NCBI RefSeq assembly: GCF_014204945.1
Contig: NZ_JACHMN010000002.1
Span: 2,875,001 to 2,939,000, forward strand
Length of the DNA stretch: 64,000 nucleotides
Direction of reading: 5' to 3'
Origin: Allocatelliglobosispora scoriae
GTDB lineage: Bacteria > Actinomycetota > Actinomycetes > Mycobacteriales > Micromonosporaceae
Both the position numbers and the translations under genes were made by a program. Shown here in pieces: positions 54,278 to 63,892 of this stretch; the stretch's first letter is position 1, and every line of letters starts with the position of its first letter. The notes below the pieces were generated by a model. That model was not told where the DNA came from. It made no database searches and saw only the letters and a program-made list of their open reading frames with translations.

Positions 54278-54862
54278 TCAGGCGGGGATGCCCGTACGCT
54301 GACGACGCATCGTCAGCACGTACTCCACGAGCGAGATCAGCACCTGCTTGGTCGACTCGCGGTTACGCGCGTCGCAGCTCACCACCGGCACATCGCTCGA
54401 GATCGCCAGCGCGTCCCGCACGTCCTGAGCCTGGTGGTACTGCATACCGTCGAAGCAGTTGATCGCGACGAGGTAGGGCAGCTTGCGGTGCTCGAAGAAG
54501 TCGATCGCGGCGAAGCAGTCCGCCAACCGCCTCGTGTCCACGAGCACAACCGCGCCGATCGCACCCCGGACCAGCTCGTCCCACATGAACCAGAACCGAG
54601 TCTGGCCAGGGGTGCCGAACAGATACAGGATGAGGTCACGGTCGATCGAGATGCGACCGAAGTCCATCGCGACCGTCGTCGTCTTGCCCGGCACCTGCCG
54701 ATTGTCGTCCACGCCGACGCCGGCCGAGGTCATGATCGCCTCGGTCGTCAACGGCGTGATCTCAGATACCGAGCCGACCAGCGTCGTCTTGCCGACGCCG
54801 AAGCCCCCAGCGATGACGATCTTCGCCGAGGTCACCCGCCCCGAATTCGGGCGGGCCGCCAT
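54278..54862 (-). CDS. cvnD: conservon GTPase-like protein (CvnD type)
   Basis: A 194-residue small GTP-binding protein. The P-loop is IVIAGGFGVGKTTLVGSVSE, the switch region 'TTVAMDFGRISIDRDLILYL' and the DxxG-like FGTPGQTRFWFM. The later guanine-contact region is less typical (INCFDG). These features match the last gene of Streptomyces conservons, an Rab/MglA-like switch that works with a roadblock protein. ATG 54862 is preceded by GGAGG at the right distance; the gap to the DUF742 stop is one base. Membrane localisation through the kinase complex is inferred. Confidence 0.92.
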   Translation of the reverse strand: MAARPNSGRVTSAKIVIAGGFGVGKTTLVGSVSEITPLTTEAIMTSAGVGVDDNRQVPGKTTTVAMDFGRISIDRDLILYLFGTPGQTRFWFMWDELVRGAIGAVVLVDTRRLADCFAAIDFFEHRKLPYLVAINCFDGMQYHQAQDVRDALAISSDVPVVSCDARNRESTKQVLISLVEYVLTMRRQRTGIPA

Positions 54863-54863
54863 G

Positions 54864-55241
54864 TCAGAGCCTCCGAAGTCCACTCAGCACCCTCTCCAGC
54901 AACTCAGTGCCAACCGCGTCATTGGTCTCGAACGAGGTCGGTTCATATACCGCGACCAGGCCGTCTGCGGCCATGTCAGCGATCAGCACGCGGGCCACGC
55001 CGAGCGGCAATTGCATTCTCGCCGCAATCTCGGCCAGCGACTGCAGTCTCCCGTCGCAGAGCGACGCGATGTGCTGGTGCTCGCGACCGTGCGAACCTCT
55101 ATTACCAGTCCCGGCAGACCGGCCACGCATGGTGGTCTCGACCAGAGCTTCGATTGCTATCTCCAGCCGCGGCCTGGTGCGACCACGGGTAACGGCGTAA
55201 GGCCTGACCAGCGCGCCGGTCGGCTCATCTCGTTCGGCCAT
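54864..55241 (-). CDS. cvnC: DUF742 protein (CvnC type)
   Basis: A 125-residue conservon component. It contains RPYAVTRGRTRP near the start and the winged-helix-like tail 'SLAEIAARMQLPLGVARVLI' with ADMAADGLVAVYEP, the DUF742 signature. It has no known enzymatic role and probably binds DNA or the GTPase. The gene sits between the roadblock protein (57-base gap) and the GTPase (1-base gap), in the standard Cvn order A-B-C-D. The start is ATG 55241. Confidence 0.92.
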   Translation of the reverse strand: MAERDEPTGALVRPYAVTRGRTRPRLEIAIEALVETTMRGRSAGTGNRGSHGREHQHIASLCDGRLQSLAEIAARMQLPLGVARVLIADMAADGLVAVYEPTSFETNDAVGTELLERVLSGLRRL

Positions 55242-55298
55242 ATTCGCCGTTCACCCCCTCCCATTCCCGTGCGGCCAGTCCGCGACGGGTCTAGCCAA

Positions 55299-55703
55299 TT
55301 AGCTCAGCGCGCCGGCTGCGGCCCTCGGCGGCGGGGTGAGCGCATCGCCCACCCGGTCCACCAGCAGTGCCATCTCATAGCCGACCTGGCCCACGTCGCA
55401 ACTGCGCGACGCGAGCACCGCGAACGATGATCCATCCGAGATGGACATCAGGAACAAGAAACCGTTGTCCATCTCGACGACGGTCTGGAGGACTGCGCCA
55501 CCCTCGAAGCACCGTGCCGCGCCCTGAGTAAGGCTGACCAGCCCGGATGAGATCGCGGCGAGCTGGTCGGCCCGGTCCCGGGGCAGATCGCGCGATGATG
55601 CTAGGAGGAGGCCGTCCGCGGACACGGCGATCGCGTGGGCGACGCCCGGTACGCGATCAGCGAAGTTGGCGAGCAGCCAACCGAGATCCTGCGTTGATGT
55701 CAT
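55299..55703 (-). CDS. cvnB: roadblock/LC7 domain protein (CvnB type)
   Basis: A 134-residue MglB-like protein. It starts [20 protein letters not shown] and carries '[20 protein letters not shown]', the roadblock sheet, then '[20 protein letters not shown]' and '[20 protein letters not shown]'. Roadblock proteins regulate the nucleotide state of the small GTPase. ATG 55703 overlaps the last four bases of the kinase gene (ATGA), so they are translationally coupled. This is the usual second gene of a conservon. Confidence 0.94.
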   Translation of the reverse strand: MTSTQDLGWLLANFADRVPGVAHAIAVSADGLLLASSRDLPRDRADQLAAISSGLVSLTQGAARCFEGGAVLQTVVEMDNGFLFLMSISDGSSFAVLASRSCDVGQVGYEMALLVDRVGDALTPPPRAAAGALS

Positions 55704-58700
55704 GCCTCATGCTCCTTGCCAGCCTGCTGCCCGGCCGGGTTGGCCGATCCGGGGAATGATTCGTCCTGCTGGGTGCGTCCGCGCTGCACGCCGCGGTGGT
55801 AGGCGGAGAGGAGTCCCCGCACACCCTCGGGCGTCCGACGCTGCACGGCCGCCGCACCCTTTTCCACTCCGCCCGGGACGAGCTGTGCCATCGGCACACG
55901 CTTCGGCAACCCGGTCTCCGTCGTGTCGAGGGGAACCTCGGCGGCACTTGCAGCCGCTGTCGCCGCGGCCCAACCGTCGTCGGCATCTGTCTGCCAGGCC
56001 GGCATGTAGGGGGCCGGGACCTGGTATCCCGCCGGAACGGTCGTCGTCTGCGTGCTGCTCGCCATGCCTGCGCCACCCGTCGTCGTGCTCATGGGTCGCT
56101 GCTGATCTTCCCCGACGCGGGCCGAGACATCAACCGCCGGGAACTGCGCGGTCTCCGTGATGTCGACTTCGGCTTCTTCCGGGGTGATCGACTCGCCTGC
56201 GGCCGGCTTACGAGTCCGGAACCACGCCGACTCCAGTTCCCTGAAGATCGGCAGTTCCATCGTCTCGTCGGCGTACGGCGTGCGTCGATCGGGCATGGCG
56301 GGTGCTGGCGGGACGTAAGGGATGGAGCTCGGTCGAGCGGCCGCGGGGTAGCTCTCCTGCGGCGCGTCGTCCACGATCCGGGGGATCTCGGAGGTGCGGC
56401 TCATCGTTGCGGCGAGCTGCTCGGACCCGGCGGTGGTGCTCTCCAGGACCTCCTGCTGCACCGGCGGCCACACGGGCGGCGCGGGGGTGGCGCTCACCGG
56501 CACGACGCTGACAGGTGCCGCGCTCACCGGAGCGACGCTCACCGGGGCCACGCTGACCGGAACTCCGCTGATCGGCACACCGCTGACCGGGAACTCCGGC
56601 GGCATGGATCCGGCGGGCACGTAGGGGGTGCGCGTCTCGGGCGACGAGGAGGTCTGCCGGGGGATGTTGGCCTCGGCCTCGTCCCCCATGATCTCGCCGT
56701 CGACCGTCGGCCACGCGTCGGCCGAGCGGCGCTGCGGCAGCGGGTCGACATCCGTGCCGTTGCCGGCGTCCGGGGTCGGGGTGGGAGTCTTGCCGTTGGC
56801 GCCGGTCAGGTCCGACCAGGCCGGCATGGACCGGCTGCCGCCACCCTGCAGCGACGTCGGCAGGACCGGGTCGGCCGGAGCCGCCGGCGCGTCGAAGAAG
56901 CGGCCCGGCGCTGCCGGTGCGGCACCGTTACCGCTGCCGTTCGTGCTGTTGCGCCCGTTGGCGCCGCCGCCGAAGCTCGATCCCAGGCCGCCACCGATCG
57001 GGCTGCCGTTGTTGCCGTTGACCGGGTATTCGCTGCGGGCGACCGGACCGCTCTCGAGTGCGAGCGGCGCGGCGAACGGTGAGCGCGGCGGAACCTGCTG
57101 CTGGCGCGGCGGTGCCGGGATGTCCCGGTTGACCGGCTGGCCGCGACCCGCGAGGGCACGCGGCACGAGGACCGCGGTCGGCAGCGTCACGTCGGCGATG
57201 GTGCCCCGGTCGGCGGCGGGACGCAGCTCGACCTTGACGCCGTGGCGGGCGCCGAGGCGCGCGACCACGACCAGGCCCATCATGCGCGAGACCGCGACGT
57301 CGACCAGCGGCGGCGTGGCGAGACGCTCGTTGATGTCGGAGATCAGGTCCGGCGAGATGCCGATTCCGTGGTCCTCGACGTAGAGCACGGCGCGGTCGCC
57401 GACCCGGCGCGCCTCGACCATGACGATCGAGTCGGGCGGGGAGAAGGCGGTCGCGTTGTCGAAGAGCTCGGCGACGAGGTGGACGAGGTCGTTGACCGCG
57501 TGCGCGGAGACCTCGATGTCCCGGTCGACGATGCCGAACTCGATGCGGGTGTAGTGCTCGACCTCGGACTGCGCGGCGCGGAGCACGTCGACCAGGGAGG
57601 CCGGGTCGCGCTGCACGCGGGTCGAGTCGGCACCGGCGAGCACCAGGAGGTTTTCGTCGTTGCGCCGCATTCGGGTGGCGAGGTGGTCGAGCTGGAACAG
57701 CTCACCGAGGCGGTCGGGGTCTTCCTCGCCGCGCTCCAGCCGGTCCAGGTGACCGATGAGCCGGTCGACCAGGATCTGCGAACGGCGGGCCAGGTTGACG
57801 AACATCGTCGCGACGGAGGAGCGCAGTGCCGCCTGCTCGGCAGCGGTCCGGACGGCCTCGAGGTGGACCGCGTTGAAGGCCTCGGTCACCTGCCCGAACT
57901 CGTCCTTGCTGCGGACCGGCAGTGGCTCGGCGATCTGGTTGGCGACCTGTGCCGGGGAGAGCGAACTGCTCAGCGCCGGATCCCGCAGTCGGGCGACGGC
58001 CTGCGGCAGACCGTACTGGGCGACGGCGAGGGCGCCGTGGCGCAGCTCGCGCAGCGACCGGGCCATCGAGCGGGCGACGAGCCAGGCGAAGAGGATCGCC
58101 AGGAGCAGCATGCCCAGGAGCAGGCCGGTCTCGACCAGCATTCGCTGGGTGACCTGGTCACGGACCGCGGTCGCCTCGACCTCGATGTCCGCGTCGACCT
58201 TCTCCTCGACCTGGCGCATGAGGTCCGAGGCACCACTGGTGGCCTGGTCCCACGCCATGTCGTCGAACTTCAGGGTCTCGAGCGAGTCGCCGTTCAGCGC
58301 GCTGAGGTAGCCCTGGTAGACGAGGAACTCACGGACCGCGGTGCCGGAGTATTTCGTCTCGAAATACTCCTTCTCCTCGGTCGTCGCGATCGACGAGAAC
58401 GACTCCAGTGCCTGCTGCCCACCGACGATGGTGCCGATGTAGTCGTAGCGCAGGAGCGGGGTCATCCCCTTCTGGTCGAACGCCTTGTGGACGAGGATGC
58501 GCTCCTTGGACAGGAACTCCTTCGCCGTGGCGATCGCCGCACCGGCACGCATCCGCTCGGACAGCTGGCTGTCGTTGGCGAGCTGGGCGGAGGACTCACG
58601 GATGCGGATCAGGTCGCCGATGATCGTCGAGTAGTCGGTGGTGATGTCGCCGGTGCTCGGCGTCCCGCTGCTGGTGCTCTTGGCGGTGATCGAGTCGCGG

Positions 58701-59158
58701 ATGTTCTGCAGCCGGCCGAGGCCGGTGTCGATGTCACCGAGCAGGTCGCTGAAGCTCGCGGGAAGGTCGGCGAGTGCCTGCGCGCCGCGCTGGTATTCGA
58801 GCTTGTCGGCGTCGACCTTCTTGTTGATCTCGCCGAAGGCGGCCAGGGAGGTCTCCCACCTGGTCTTGTCCTTGTCCGTCGAGCCGCGCAGGATCATGCC
58901 GAGGGCACGCTCCTGCTGCAGGTCGTGCGTGAGTTCGCCGGCGTCCTGCGACAGCCCGGCAAGGATGCGGGCACGATCGGCCGCCTCCGCCGTATCCAAT
59001 TGACCGACCAGACCGTTGGTCCCGACGACGATTGTTGCGATCGTCGGAACGATCATGATCAAGCCCAGCTTGGACCAGATAGGGAGATCTCGAAGTCGAC
59101 CCGCCGGCCGACGGAGACGCGAAAGGACAGCATTCGCCGATCCTGGCCGCTTGCTCAC
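55700..59158 (-). CDS. cvnA: nitrate/nitrite-sensing-type sensor histidine kinase (CvnA type)
   Basis: A 1152-residue membrane sensor. After a basic N-terminus comes a membrane segment ([16 protein letters not shown]), then a large extracellular helical NIT domain (roughly 60-320; [20 protein letters not shown] at its start). A second membrane segment ([20 protein letters not shown]), a HAMP linker and an ATPase domain follow ('[20 protein letters not shown]', [11 protein letters not shown]). There is no clear phospho-acceptor His box, as in conservon kinases. A long Pro/Ser/Val-rich tail follows with '[15 protein letters not shown]' (from about residue 1083) and [13 protein letters not shown] 59158 has GGAAGGGCGG before it. 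It starts the cvnABCD operon. Confidence 0.93.
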   Translation of the reverse strand: MSKRPGSANAVLSRLRRPAGRLRDLPIWSKLGLIMIVPTIATIVVGTNGLVGQLDTAEAADRARILAGLSQDAGELTHDLQQERALGMILRGSTDKDKTRWETSLAAFGEINKKVDADKLEYQRGAQALADLPASFSDLLGDIDTGLGRLQNIRDSITAKSTSSGTPSTGDITTDYSTIIGDLIRIRESSAQLANDSQLSERMRAGAAIATAKEFLSKERILVHKAFDQKGMTPLLRYDYIGTIVGGQQALESFSSIATTEEKEYFETKYSGTAVREFLVYQGYLSALNGDSLETLKFDDMAWDQATSGASDLMRQVEEKVDADIEVEATAVRDQVTQRMLVETGLLLGMLLLAILFAWLVARSMARSLRELRHGALAVAQYGLPQAVARLRDPALSSSLSPAQVANQIAEPLPVRSKDEFGQVTEAFNAVHLEAVRTAAEQAALRSSVATMFVNLARRSQILVDRLIGHLDRLERGEEDPDRLGELFQLDHLATRMRRNDENLLVLAGADSTRVQRDPASLVDVLRAAQSEVEHYTRIEFGIVDRDIEVSAHAVNDLVHLVAELFDNATAFSPPDSIVMVEARRVGDRAVLYVEDHGIGISPDLISDINERLATPPLVDVAVSRMMGLVVVARLGARHGVKVELRPAADRGTIADVTLPTAVLVPRALAGRGQPVNRDIPAPPRQQQVPPRSPFAAPLALESGPVARSEYPVNGNNGSPIGGGLGSSFGGGANGRNSTNGSGNGAAPAAPGRFFDAPAAPADPVLPTSLQGGGSRSMPAWSDLTGANGKTPTPTPDAGNGTDVDPLPQRRSADAWPTVDGEIMGDEAEANIPRQTSSSPETRTPYVPAGSMPPEFPVSGVPISGVPVSVAPVSVAPVSAAPVSVVPVSATPAPPVWPPVQQEVLESTTAGSEQLAATMSRTSEIPRIVDDAPQESYPAAARPSSIPYVPPAPAMPDRRTPYADETMELPIFRELESAWFRTRKPAAGESITPEEAEVDITETAQFPAVDVSARVGEDQQRPMSTTTGGAGMASSTQTTTVPAGYQVPAPYMPAWQTDADDGWAAATAAASAAEVPLDTTETGLPKRVPMAQLVPGGVEKGAAAVQRRTPEGVRGLLSAYHRGVQRGRTQQDESFPGSANPAGQQAGKEHEA

Positions 59159-59373
59159 GTCACCGCCCTTCCGTGCGGACCGGTGAAAGCCCGCAACCTC
59201 AGCGCCCACACATCAGCGCGAGGGCACCGCACAACTGCCGACCACACGGCCGGACCCCCGAGATTCCATCACGCCGCGTGGCAAATCAAAAGTCCAGGCT
59301 GCCCTTTATCCGCCAACCGGGCATGGTTCATCGGACAGTTCGCGCAAATCGGACGTCAAACGGGGGATGTCAA

Positions 59374-60468
59374 TCACGCTGTGTACTGGGAAAGCAGCTT
59401 CGCGTAGGCCGGTTTGATGATTTCGTTGATGATCTTCAGTCGCTCGTCGAACGGCAGGAAAGAACTCTTCATCGCGTTGACGGTGAACCACTGCAGATCC
59501 GCCCAGCCATAGCCGAACGCGTCGACCAGCAAGGACATCTCACGAGACATCGATGTCCGGCTCATCAAACGGTTATCGGTGTTGATGGTCACCCGGAACC
59601 GCAGGTCGTGCAAGAGTCCGATCGGGTGTGCCGCAATCGATGCCACCGCGCCGGTCTGCACGTTGGATGACGGACAGAGCTCCAATGGAATGCGCTTATC
59701 GCGAACATAGGCGGCGAGCCGACCCAGCACAGCCTTTCCGTCGGCCCCGACGGTGATGTCGTCGATGATGCGTACGCCGTGGCCGAGCCGGTCGGCACCG
59801 CACCACTGCAGCGCCTGCCAGATCGACGGAAGACCGAACGCCTCACCCGCGTGGATCGTAAAGTGGGCATTCTCACGTTGCAGATAGGAAAATGCGTCGA
59901 TGTGCCGGGTGGGCGGGTAACCGGCCTCCGCACCGGCGATGTCGAAGCCGACCACGCCCGCGTCGCGATAGCGCACGGCGAGCTCCGCTATCTCCATCGA
60001 GCGCGCGGCGTGGCGCATCGCCGTCAGCAGGCAGACCACCCGGATCGGCCGTCCGGCGGCAGCCGCCCGTGCCGAGCCCTCCGCGAAGCCCGCGAGCACC
60101 GCCTCCACCACCTGGGGCAGGGTCAGGCCGCGCTCGAGGTGCTGCTCCGGTGCGTAGCGCACCTCGGCGTAGACGACGCCGTCGGCCGCGAGGTCCTCGG
60201 CGCACTCGGCGGCGACCCGCCGCAGCCCGGCCTCCGTCTGCATCACCGCGACCGTGTGCGCGAAGGTCTCCAGATAGCGCACCAGCGAGCCGGAGTCCGC
60301 AGCCGCGGCAAACCACTCACCGAGGCGTTCCGGGTCGGTAGCGGGCAGCTGATGCCCGATCTCGGCGGCCAGCTCGACGATGGTGGCCGGGCGGAGCCCG
60401 CCATCGAGGTGGTCGTGCAGGAGTGCCTTCGGGGCGTTGATGATCTCGGCGAGACTGGGTGCGACCAT
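59374..60468 (-). CDS. add: adenosine deaminase
   Basis: A 364-residue zinc hydrolase converting adenosine to inosine. It shows [19 protein letters not shown] (zinc HxH), '[20 protein letters not shown]', [11 protein letters not shown] (catalytic Glu), '[12 protein letters not shown]', '[15 protein letters not shown]' and '[20 protein letters not shown]'. The last motif has DNR instead of the usual DDP, as in a group of actinobacterial ADDs. ATG 60468 is selected over a longer open frame that runs into the divergent methyltransferase gene. It is not in the deoA/cdd operon but serves the same salvage pathway. Confidence 0.95.
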   Translation of the reverse strand: MVAPSLAEIINAPKALLHDHLDGGLRPATIVELAAEIGHQLPATDPERLGEWFAAAADSGSLVRYLETFAHTVAVMQTEAGLRRVAAECAEDLAADGVVYAEVRYAPEQHLERGLTLPQVVEAVLAGFAEGSARAAAAGRPIRVVCLLTAMRHAARSMEIAELAVRYRDAGVVGFDIAGAEAGYPPTRHIDAFSYLQRENAHFTIHAGEAFGLPSIWQALQWCGADRLGHGVRIIDDITVGADGKAVLGRLAAYVRDKRIPLELCPSSNVQTGAVASIAAHPIGLLHDLRFRVTINTDNRLMSRTSMSREMSLLVDAFGYGWADLQWFTVNAMKSSFLPFDERLKIINEIIKPAYAKLLSQYTA

Positions 60469-60512
60469 GAGCTGACCATATCGGGCGGAGATGGCAAGGT
60501 GGAGGAAAGGGC

Positions 60513-61337
60513 ATGAACGACCTGACCCTCGCCGCGCTTCGCTGCCCGGTCTGCGCATCACCGCTGACCGCCGCGGTGGGCGCGCTGCGCTGCGCGGCGC
60601 ACGGTCACAGCTTCGACATCGCCCGCCAGGGGTACGCCCACCTCGGCGCCGGCAAGCGCCTCCCCGACGGCGACAGTGCCGCGATGGTGGCGGCCCGGAT
60701 CGCATTCCTCGACTCCGGCCACTACGCCCCGCTCGCGACAACCCTGGCCGAGGCGACCCCGCGTAGGTCGGAGCTGATCGTCGACACCGGCGGCGGCACC
60801 GGCTACTACCTCGCCGCCGCGCTGGACCGGGCGATCGGCGCGTTCGGGCTGGTCCTCGACGTCAGCAAGCCCGCGCTGCGCCGGGCGGCCCGCTGCCACC
60901 CGAGAGCGAGCGCTGCTCTCGCCGATACCTGGGGCCCGCTGCCGCTCGCGGACGGCGCCGTGGACGTGCTGCTCAACGTCTTCGCCCCGCGCAACGGTCC
61001 CGAGTTCGCCCGCGTGCTCGCCCCCGGTGGCCGCCTGATCGTGGTCACCCCGGAGGCCGAGCACCTCGCCGAGCTGCGCCGGGAGCTGGGCCTGATCGAG
61101 GTCGACCCGGGCAAGGAGGAGCGCCTCGCCGCGTCGCTGCGCGACTTCGAGCTCGATTCGGAGCGCACGGTCACCTGGCCTCTGCATCTCACCCGCGCCG
61201 AGGTGGAGTCCCTGGTCGCGATGGGCCCCACGGCCCGGCACCTGACGCCGGAGACCCTGCACGGCCGGGTGACGACCCTCCCCGAGCAGACCGAGGTCAC
61301 CGCAACGGTCCGCCTGAGCACCTACCGCCCGCACTAA
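60513..61337 (+). CDS. 23S rRNA (guanine-N1)-methyltransferase, RlmA type
   Basis: A 274-residue class I methyltransferase. It starts with a zinc site '[20 protein letters not shown]' plus [12 protein letters not shown], typical of RlmA and TlrB. The SAM-binding region follows: [16 protein letters not shown] and '[20 protein letters not shown]'. The C-terminal lobe ends in [13 protein letters not shown]. Members methylate G745 or G748 of 23S rRNA; TlrB methylates G748 and gives tylosin resistance. Which guanine is used here cannot be read from the sequence. It is divergent from add (44 bases) and ends at a palindromic repeat. Confidence 0.88.
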   Translation: MNDLTLAALRCPVCASPLTAAVGALRCAAHGHSFDIARQGYAHLGAGKRLPDGDSAAMVAARIAFLDSGHYAPLATTLAEATPRRSELIVDTGGGTGYYLAAALDRAIGAFGLVLDVSKPALRRAARCHPRASAALADTWGPLPLADGAVDVLLNVFAPRNGPEFARVLAPGGRLIVVTPEAEHLAELRRELGLIEVDPGKEERLAASLRDFELDSERTVTWPLHLTRAEVESLVAMGPTARHLTPETLHGRVTTLPEQTEVTATVRLSTYRPH

Positions 61338-61341
61338 CCCG

Positions 61342-61414
61342 AGATCGTCGCAACTCTTCAAGAGTTGGTCCTGAAAACCCGTTAGGACCAACTCTTGAAG
61401 AGTTGCGACGATCT
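61342..61414. repeat. palindromic element, family A (compound form)
   Basis: Perfect 31-base arms 61342-61372 and 61384-61414 with an 11-base loop. Each arm includes the CAACTCTTSAAGAGTTG core. It starts 4 bases after the methyltransferase stop and ends 14 bases before the convergent DUF4272 stop, so it can act as a bidirectional terminator. Confidence 0.93.
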
Positions 61415-61428
61415 TGGGGGAACCGGGG

Positions 61429-62109
61429 TCAGGTGGAGAGGTCGATCTCTTCCCAGCCGAGTTCGGGCTCCTGGTAGGGGCCGTCCAGCACGACCGCCCA
61501 CTCCAGCCCCCAGCGCCGCTGTCCGATCGCCGACGACCCCAGGTGCCCGGGCGTGTCCACGCCGTAGGTCTCGGATTCGATGAAAGCCCAGTCCAGGCAG
61601 TAGTAGAGGTCCAGCACCGCCGCGACGAGGGCGGGATCCCGGGGAGCGGGCAGCGTCCGCGCGCGCCACTCCTCGAACGTCTCGTCCGTCGCGAGGTTGG
61701 GCAGCAGCGCCGACTGCGGATCGGGCGGGCCGGTCGGGTCCAGGCGCTTGCCCGTGCCGAGCACCCAGGTCAGCGACGCGACAGCGTCCAGGTGCAGCGC
61801 GAACGACCGGTGATCGCCCTCGCTCTTGGTGATGAAGGCCCACTCGGGGTCGGTGACGTCGTCGACGAGCGCGTTGGTGGTGAGCCAGTCGACGGCGAGC
61901 TCCGGCGGCATCCCGAAGCAGCGTTCGAGCGTCACGTAGAGGATCGCCGCGCGTGCCTCGATCTCCCGGGTGGGGCGCAGGCTGACCTGGTCGCCCGGCT
62001 CCCAGACCAGCGGATAGGTCGGCGGCGGCAGCGGCAGCCCCAGCCGGGTCAGCTCTTCGATATTGGCTGCCCGGGTCAGGACCGGATCGGGTGCGGGGAC
62101 GGTCGCCAC
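61429..62109 (-). CDS. DUF4272 domain-containing protein
   Basis: A 226-residue soluble protein of the DUF4272 family. It has 'LPLPPPTYPLVWEPGDQVSL' near the start, RPTREIEARAAILYVTLER and 'VTDPEWAFITKSEGDHRSFA'. It continues 'WRLETLVW'-like 'SLTWVLGTGKRLDPTGPP' and, later, LDLYYCLDWAFIESE. The family has no known activity; it is widespread and sometimes linked to polymorphic toxin immunity. It starts 5 bases after the deoA stop and may be co-transcribed with deoA. No toxin gene is adjacent. Confidence 0.82.
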   Translation of the reverse strand: MATVPAPDPVLTRAANIEELTRLGLPLPPPTYPLVWEPGDQVSLRPTREIEARAAILYVTLERCFGMPPELAVDWLTTNALVDDVTDPEWAFITKSEGDHRSFALHLDAVASLTWVLGTGKRLDPTGPPDPQSALLPNLATDETFEEWRARTLPAPRDPALVAAVLDLYYCLDWAFIESETYGVDTPGHLGSSAIGQRRWGLEWAVVLDGPYQEPELGWEEIDLST

Positions 62110-62114
62110 CGGCG

Positions 62115-63392
62115 TCAGGCTACTCGCTCGATCACCAGCGGCCCGAGCGACGGTGCCGACTCCGCGATCGTGAAGGAACCCCGCGCGTCGCTCAGGGCCG
62201 CGGGGATCCGGCTCGCCTCGTCGGTACGCAGCTCAGCCAGCACATCACCCTCGCTGACCCGGTCACCGGGGCGCTTGTGCAGCACCACCCCGGCCGCAGC
62301 GCTCACAGGGTCCTCCTTGCGGGCCCGGCCGGCTCCGAGACGCCAGGCCGCCAACCCGATGCCCATGGCGTCGACGGCGGCGACGGTGCCGGCGTGCGGT
62401 GCGCGTACCACCTCGGTTTCGGATGCGACAGCGAGCCGTGCGTCGGGGTCGCCACCCTGCGCCGCGATCATCTGGCGCCACTTGTCCATGGCCCGGCCGT
62501 CGCGCAGGGCGTCCGCCGGATCGATGCCGGTGATCCCGGCGGCGCTGAGCATCTCGCGAGCCAGCGCCAGGGTGAGCTCGACGATGTCGGCGGGGCCGCC
62601 ACCGGCGAGCACGTCGAGCGACTCCTGCACCTCGACGGCGTTGCCGATGGCGAGGCCGAGCGGAGTGGACATGTCGGTGAGCAGGGCGACCGTGGTAACG
62701 CCGTGCGCCTTGCCGAGTTCGACCATGGTCGCGGCGAGCTCGCGGGCCTGGTCGAGGGACTTCATGAAGGCGCCGGTGCCGACCTTGACATCGAGGACGA
62801 GCGCTCCGGTGCCCTCGGCGATCTTCTTGCTCATGATCGAGCTGGCGATGAGCGGGATCGCCTCGACGGTGCCGGTGACGTCGCGCAGGGCGTAGAGCTT
62901 GCGGTCGGCCGGGGCGAGACCCTCGCCCGCCTGGCAGATCACGGCGCCGACCTCGCCGAGCTGTCGGATGAACTCGTCGTTGGAGAGCGCTGCTCGCCAG
63001 CCCGGAATCGATTCCAGTTTGTCCAGCGTGCCGCCGGTATGCCCGAGGCCGCGGCCGGACAGCTGCGGTACGGCGCCGCCGCACGCGGCGACGAGCGGCG
63101 TCAACGGCAGAGTGATCTTGTCGCCGACCCCGCCGGTGGAGTGCTTGTCGACGGTCGGCGCGGCGACACTGCTCAGGTCGAGCCGCTCCCCCGATGCGAT
63201 CATCGCGCCGGTCCACCGGGCGATCTCGGCTGCGTCCATGCCGCGCAGCAGGATCGCCATGGCGAGCGCCGACATCTGCTCATCGGCGACGACGCCCTTG
63301 GTGTAGGCGTCCACCACCCAGTCGATCTGCTCGTCGGAGAGCCGGCCACCGTCCCGCTTGGCCCGGATGATGTCCACCGCCGCGAAGCCCAT
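62115..63392 (-). CDS. deoA: thymidine phosphorylase
   Basis: A 425-residue pyrimidine-nucleoside phosphorylase. It has the DUDE signature 'SGRGLGHTGGTLDKLESIPG', the phosphate motif 'DKHSTGGVGDKITLPL', and 'GTGAFMKSLDQARELA'. The C-terminal domain with 'LVIERVA' closes the protein. It splits thymidine to thymine and deoxyribose-1-phosphate. ATG 63392 is chosen because GGGGGA lies before it, although ATG codons upstream to 63410 are in frame. It is in the operon permease-cdd-deoA-DUF4272, whose product pathway leads through a mutase to deoC (42177). Confidence 0.95.
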   Translation of the reverse strand: MGFAAVDIIRAKRDGGRLSDEQIDWVVDAYTKGVVADEQMSALAMAILLRGMDAAEIARWTGAMIASGERLDLSSVAAPTVDKHSTGGVGDKITLPLTPLVAACGGAVPQLSGRGLGHTGGTLDKLESIPGWRAALSNDEFIRQLGEVGAVICQAGEGLAPADRKLYALRDVTGTVEAIPLIASSIMSKKIAEGTGALVLDVKVGTGAFMKSLDQARELAATMVELGKAHGVTTVALLTDMSTPLGLAIGNAVEVQESLDVLAGGGPADIVELTLALAREMLSAAGITGIDPADALRDGRAMDKWRQMIAAQGGDPDARLAVASETEVVRAPHAGTVAAVDAMGIGLAAWRLGAGRARKEDPVSAAAGVVLHKRPGDRVSEGDVLAELRTDEASRIPAALSDARGSFTIAESAPSLGPLVIERVA

Positions 63393-63416
63393 GCCGTCCC
63401 CCATCCTCATCGTCCT

Positions 63417-63482
63417 GTCACGTTGTGCAGCAAAGCGTGCCCTCGCGCGTCAAGATGGCCACGTTTTGCTGCACAACGTGAC
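63417..63482. repeat. palindromic element, family B
   Basis: Arms beginning GTCACGTTGTGCAGCAAA (63417-63434) and its complement ending at 63482 extend inward with one mismatch. It lies 24 bases after the cdd stop and 25 bases before the deoA start. Its sequence is close to the element at 35970-36041 (TCACGTTTTGCAGCAAA). Confidence 0.85.
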
Positions 63483-63505
63483 CCGGGGCGTGGAGAGCTA
63501 GCCGA

Positions 63506-63892
63506 TCATGTCAGGTGGTCCGGGCCGAACGCGCCCGGGAGGAGCTCACCGATGGTCGTCGAACCCTGCTCGGTCTCCACCCGCAGCTCGGCACCGCCGT
63601 GCTCGAAGAGGAGCTGCCGGCAGCGCCCGCACGGGGTCAGCGGCAGCCCGCCGCCATCGACGCAGCTGATCGCGACCAGCCTGCCGCCGCCGGTCTGGTG
63701 CAACGCGCTGACCAGCCCGCACTCGGCGCACAGGGTCAGGCCGTAGGACGCGTTCTCGACGTTGCAACCGGTGATGATCCGGCCGTCGTCGACGAGCCCG
63801 GCGACCCCGACGGGGTATTTGGAGTAGGGCGCGTACGCCTTGCCCATCGCACCGATCGCGGCCGTCCGCAGCACCTTCCAGTCGATCTCCAT
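63506..63892 (-). CDS. cdd: cytidine deaminase
   Basis: A 128-residue tetrameric-type deaminase turning cytidine or deoxycytidine into uridine. It begins MEIDWKVLRTAAIGAMGKAY followed by APYSKYPVGVAG. The substrate Glu/Asn contacts and zinc Cys are in NVENASYGLTLCAECGL and PLTPCGRCRQLLFEHG. The zinc set is three Cys (CAEC and CGRC), the homotetrameric class. ATG 63892 overlaps the permease stop by one base (TGATG). It works with deoA and the upstream permease in the same operon. Confidence 0.96.
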   Translation of the reverse strand: MEIDWKVLRTAAIGAMGKAYAPYSKYPVGVAGLVDDGRIITGCNVENASYGLTLCAECGLVSALHQTGGGRLVAISCVDGGGLPLTPCGRCRQLLFEHGGAELRVETEQGSTTIGELLPGAFGPDHLT

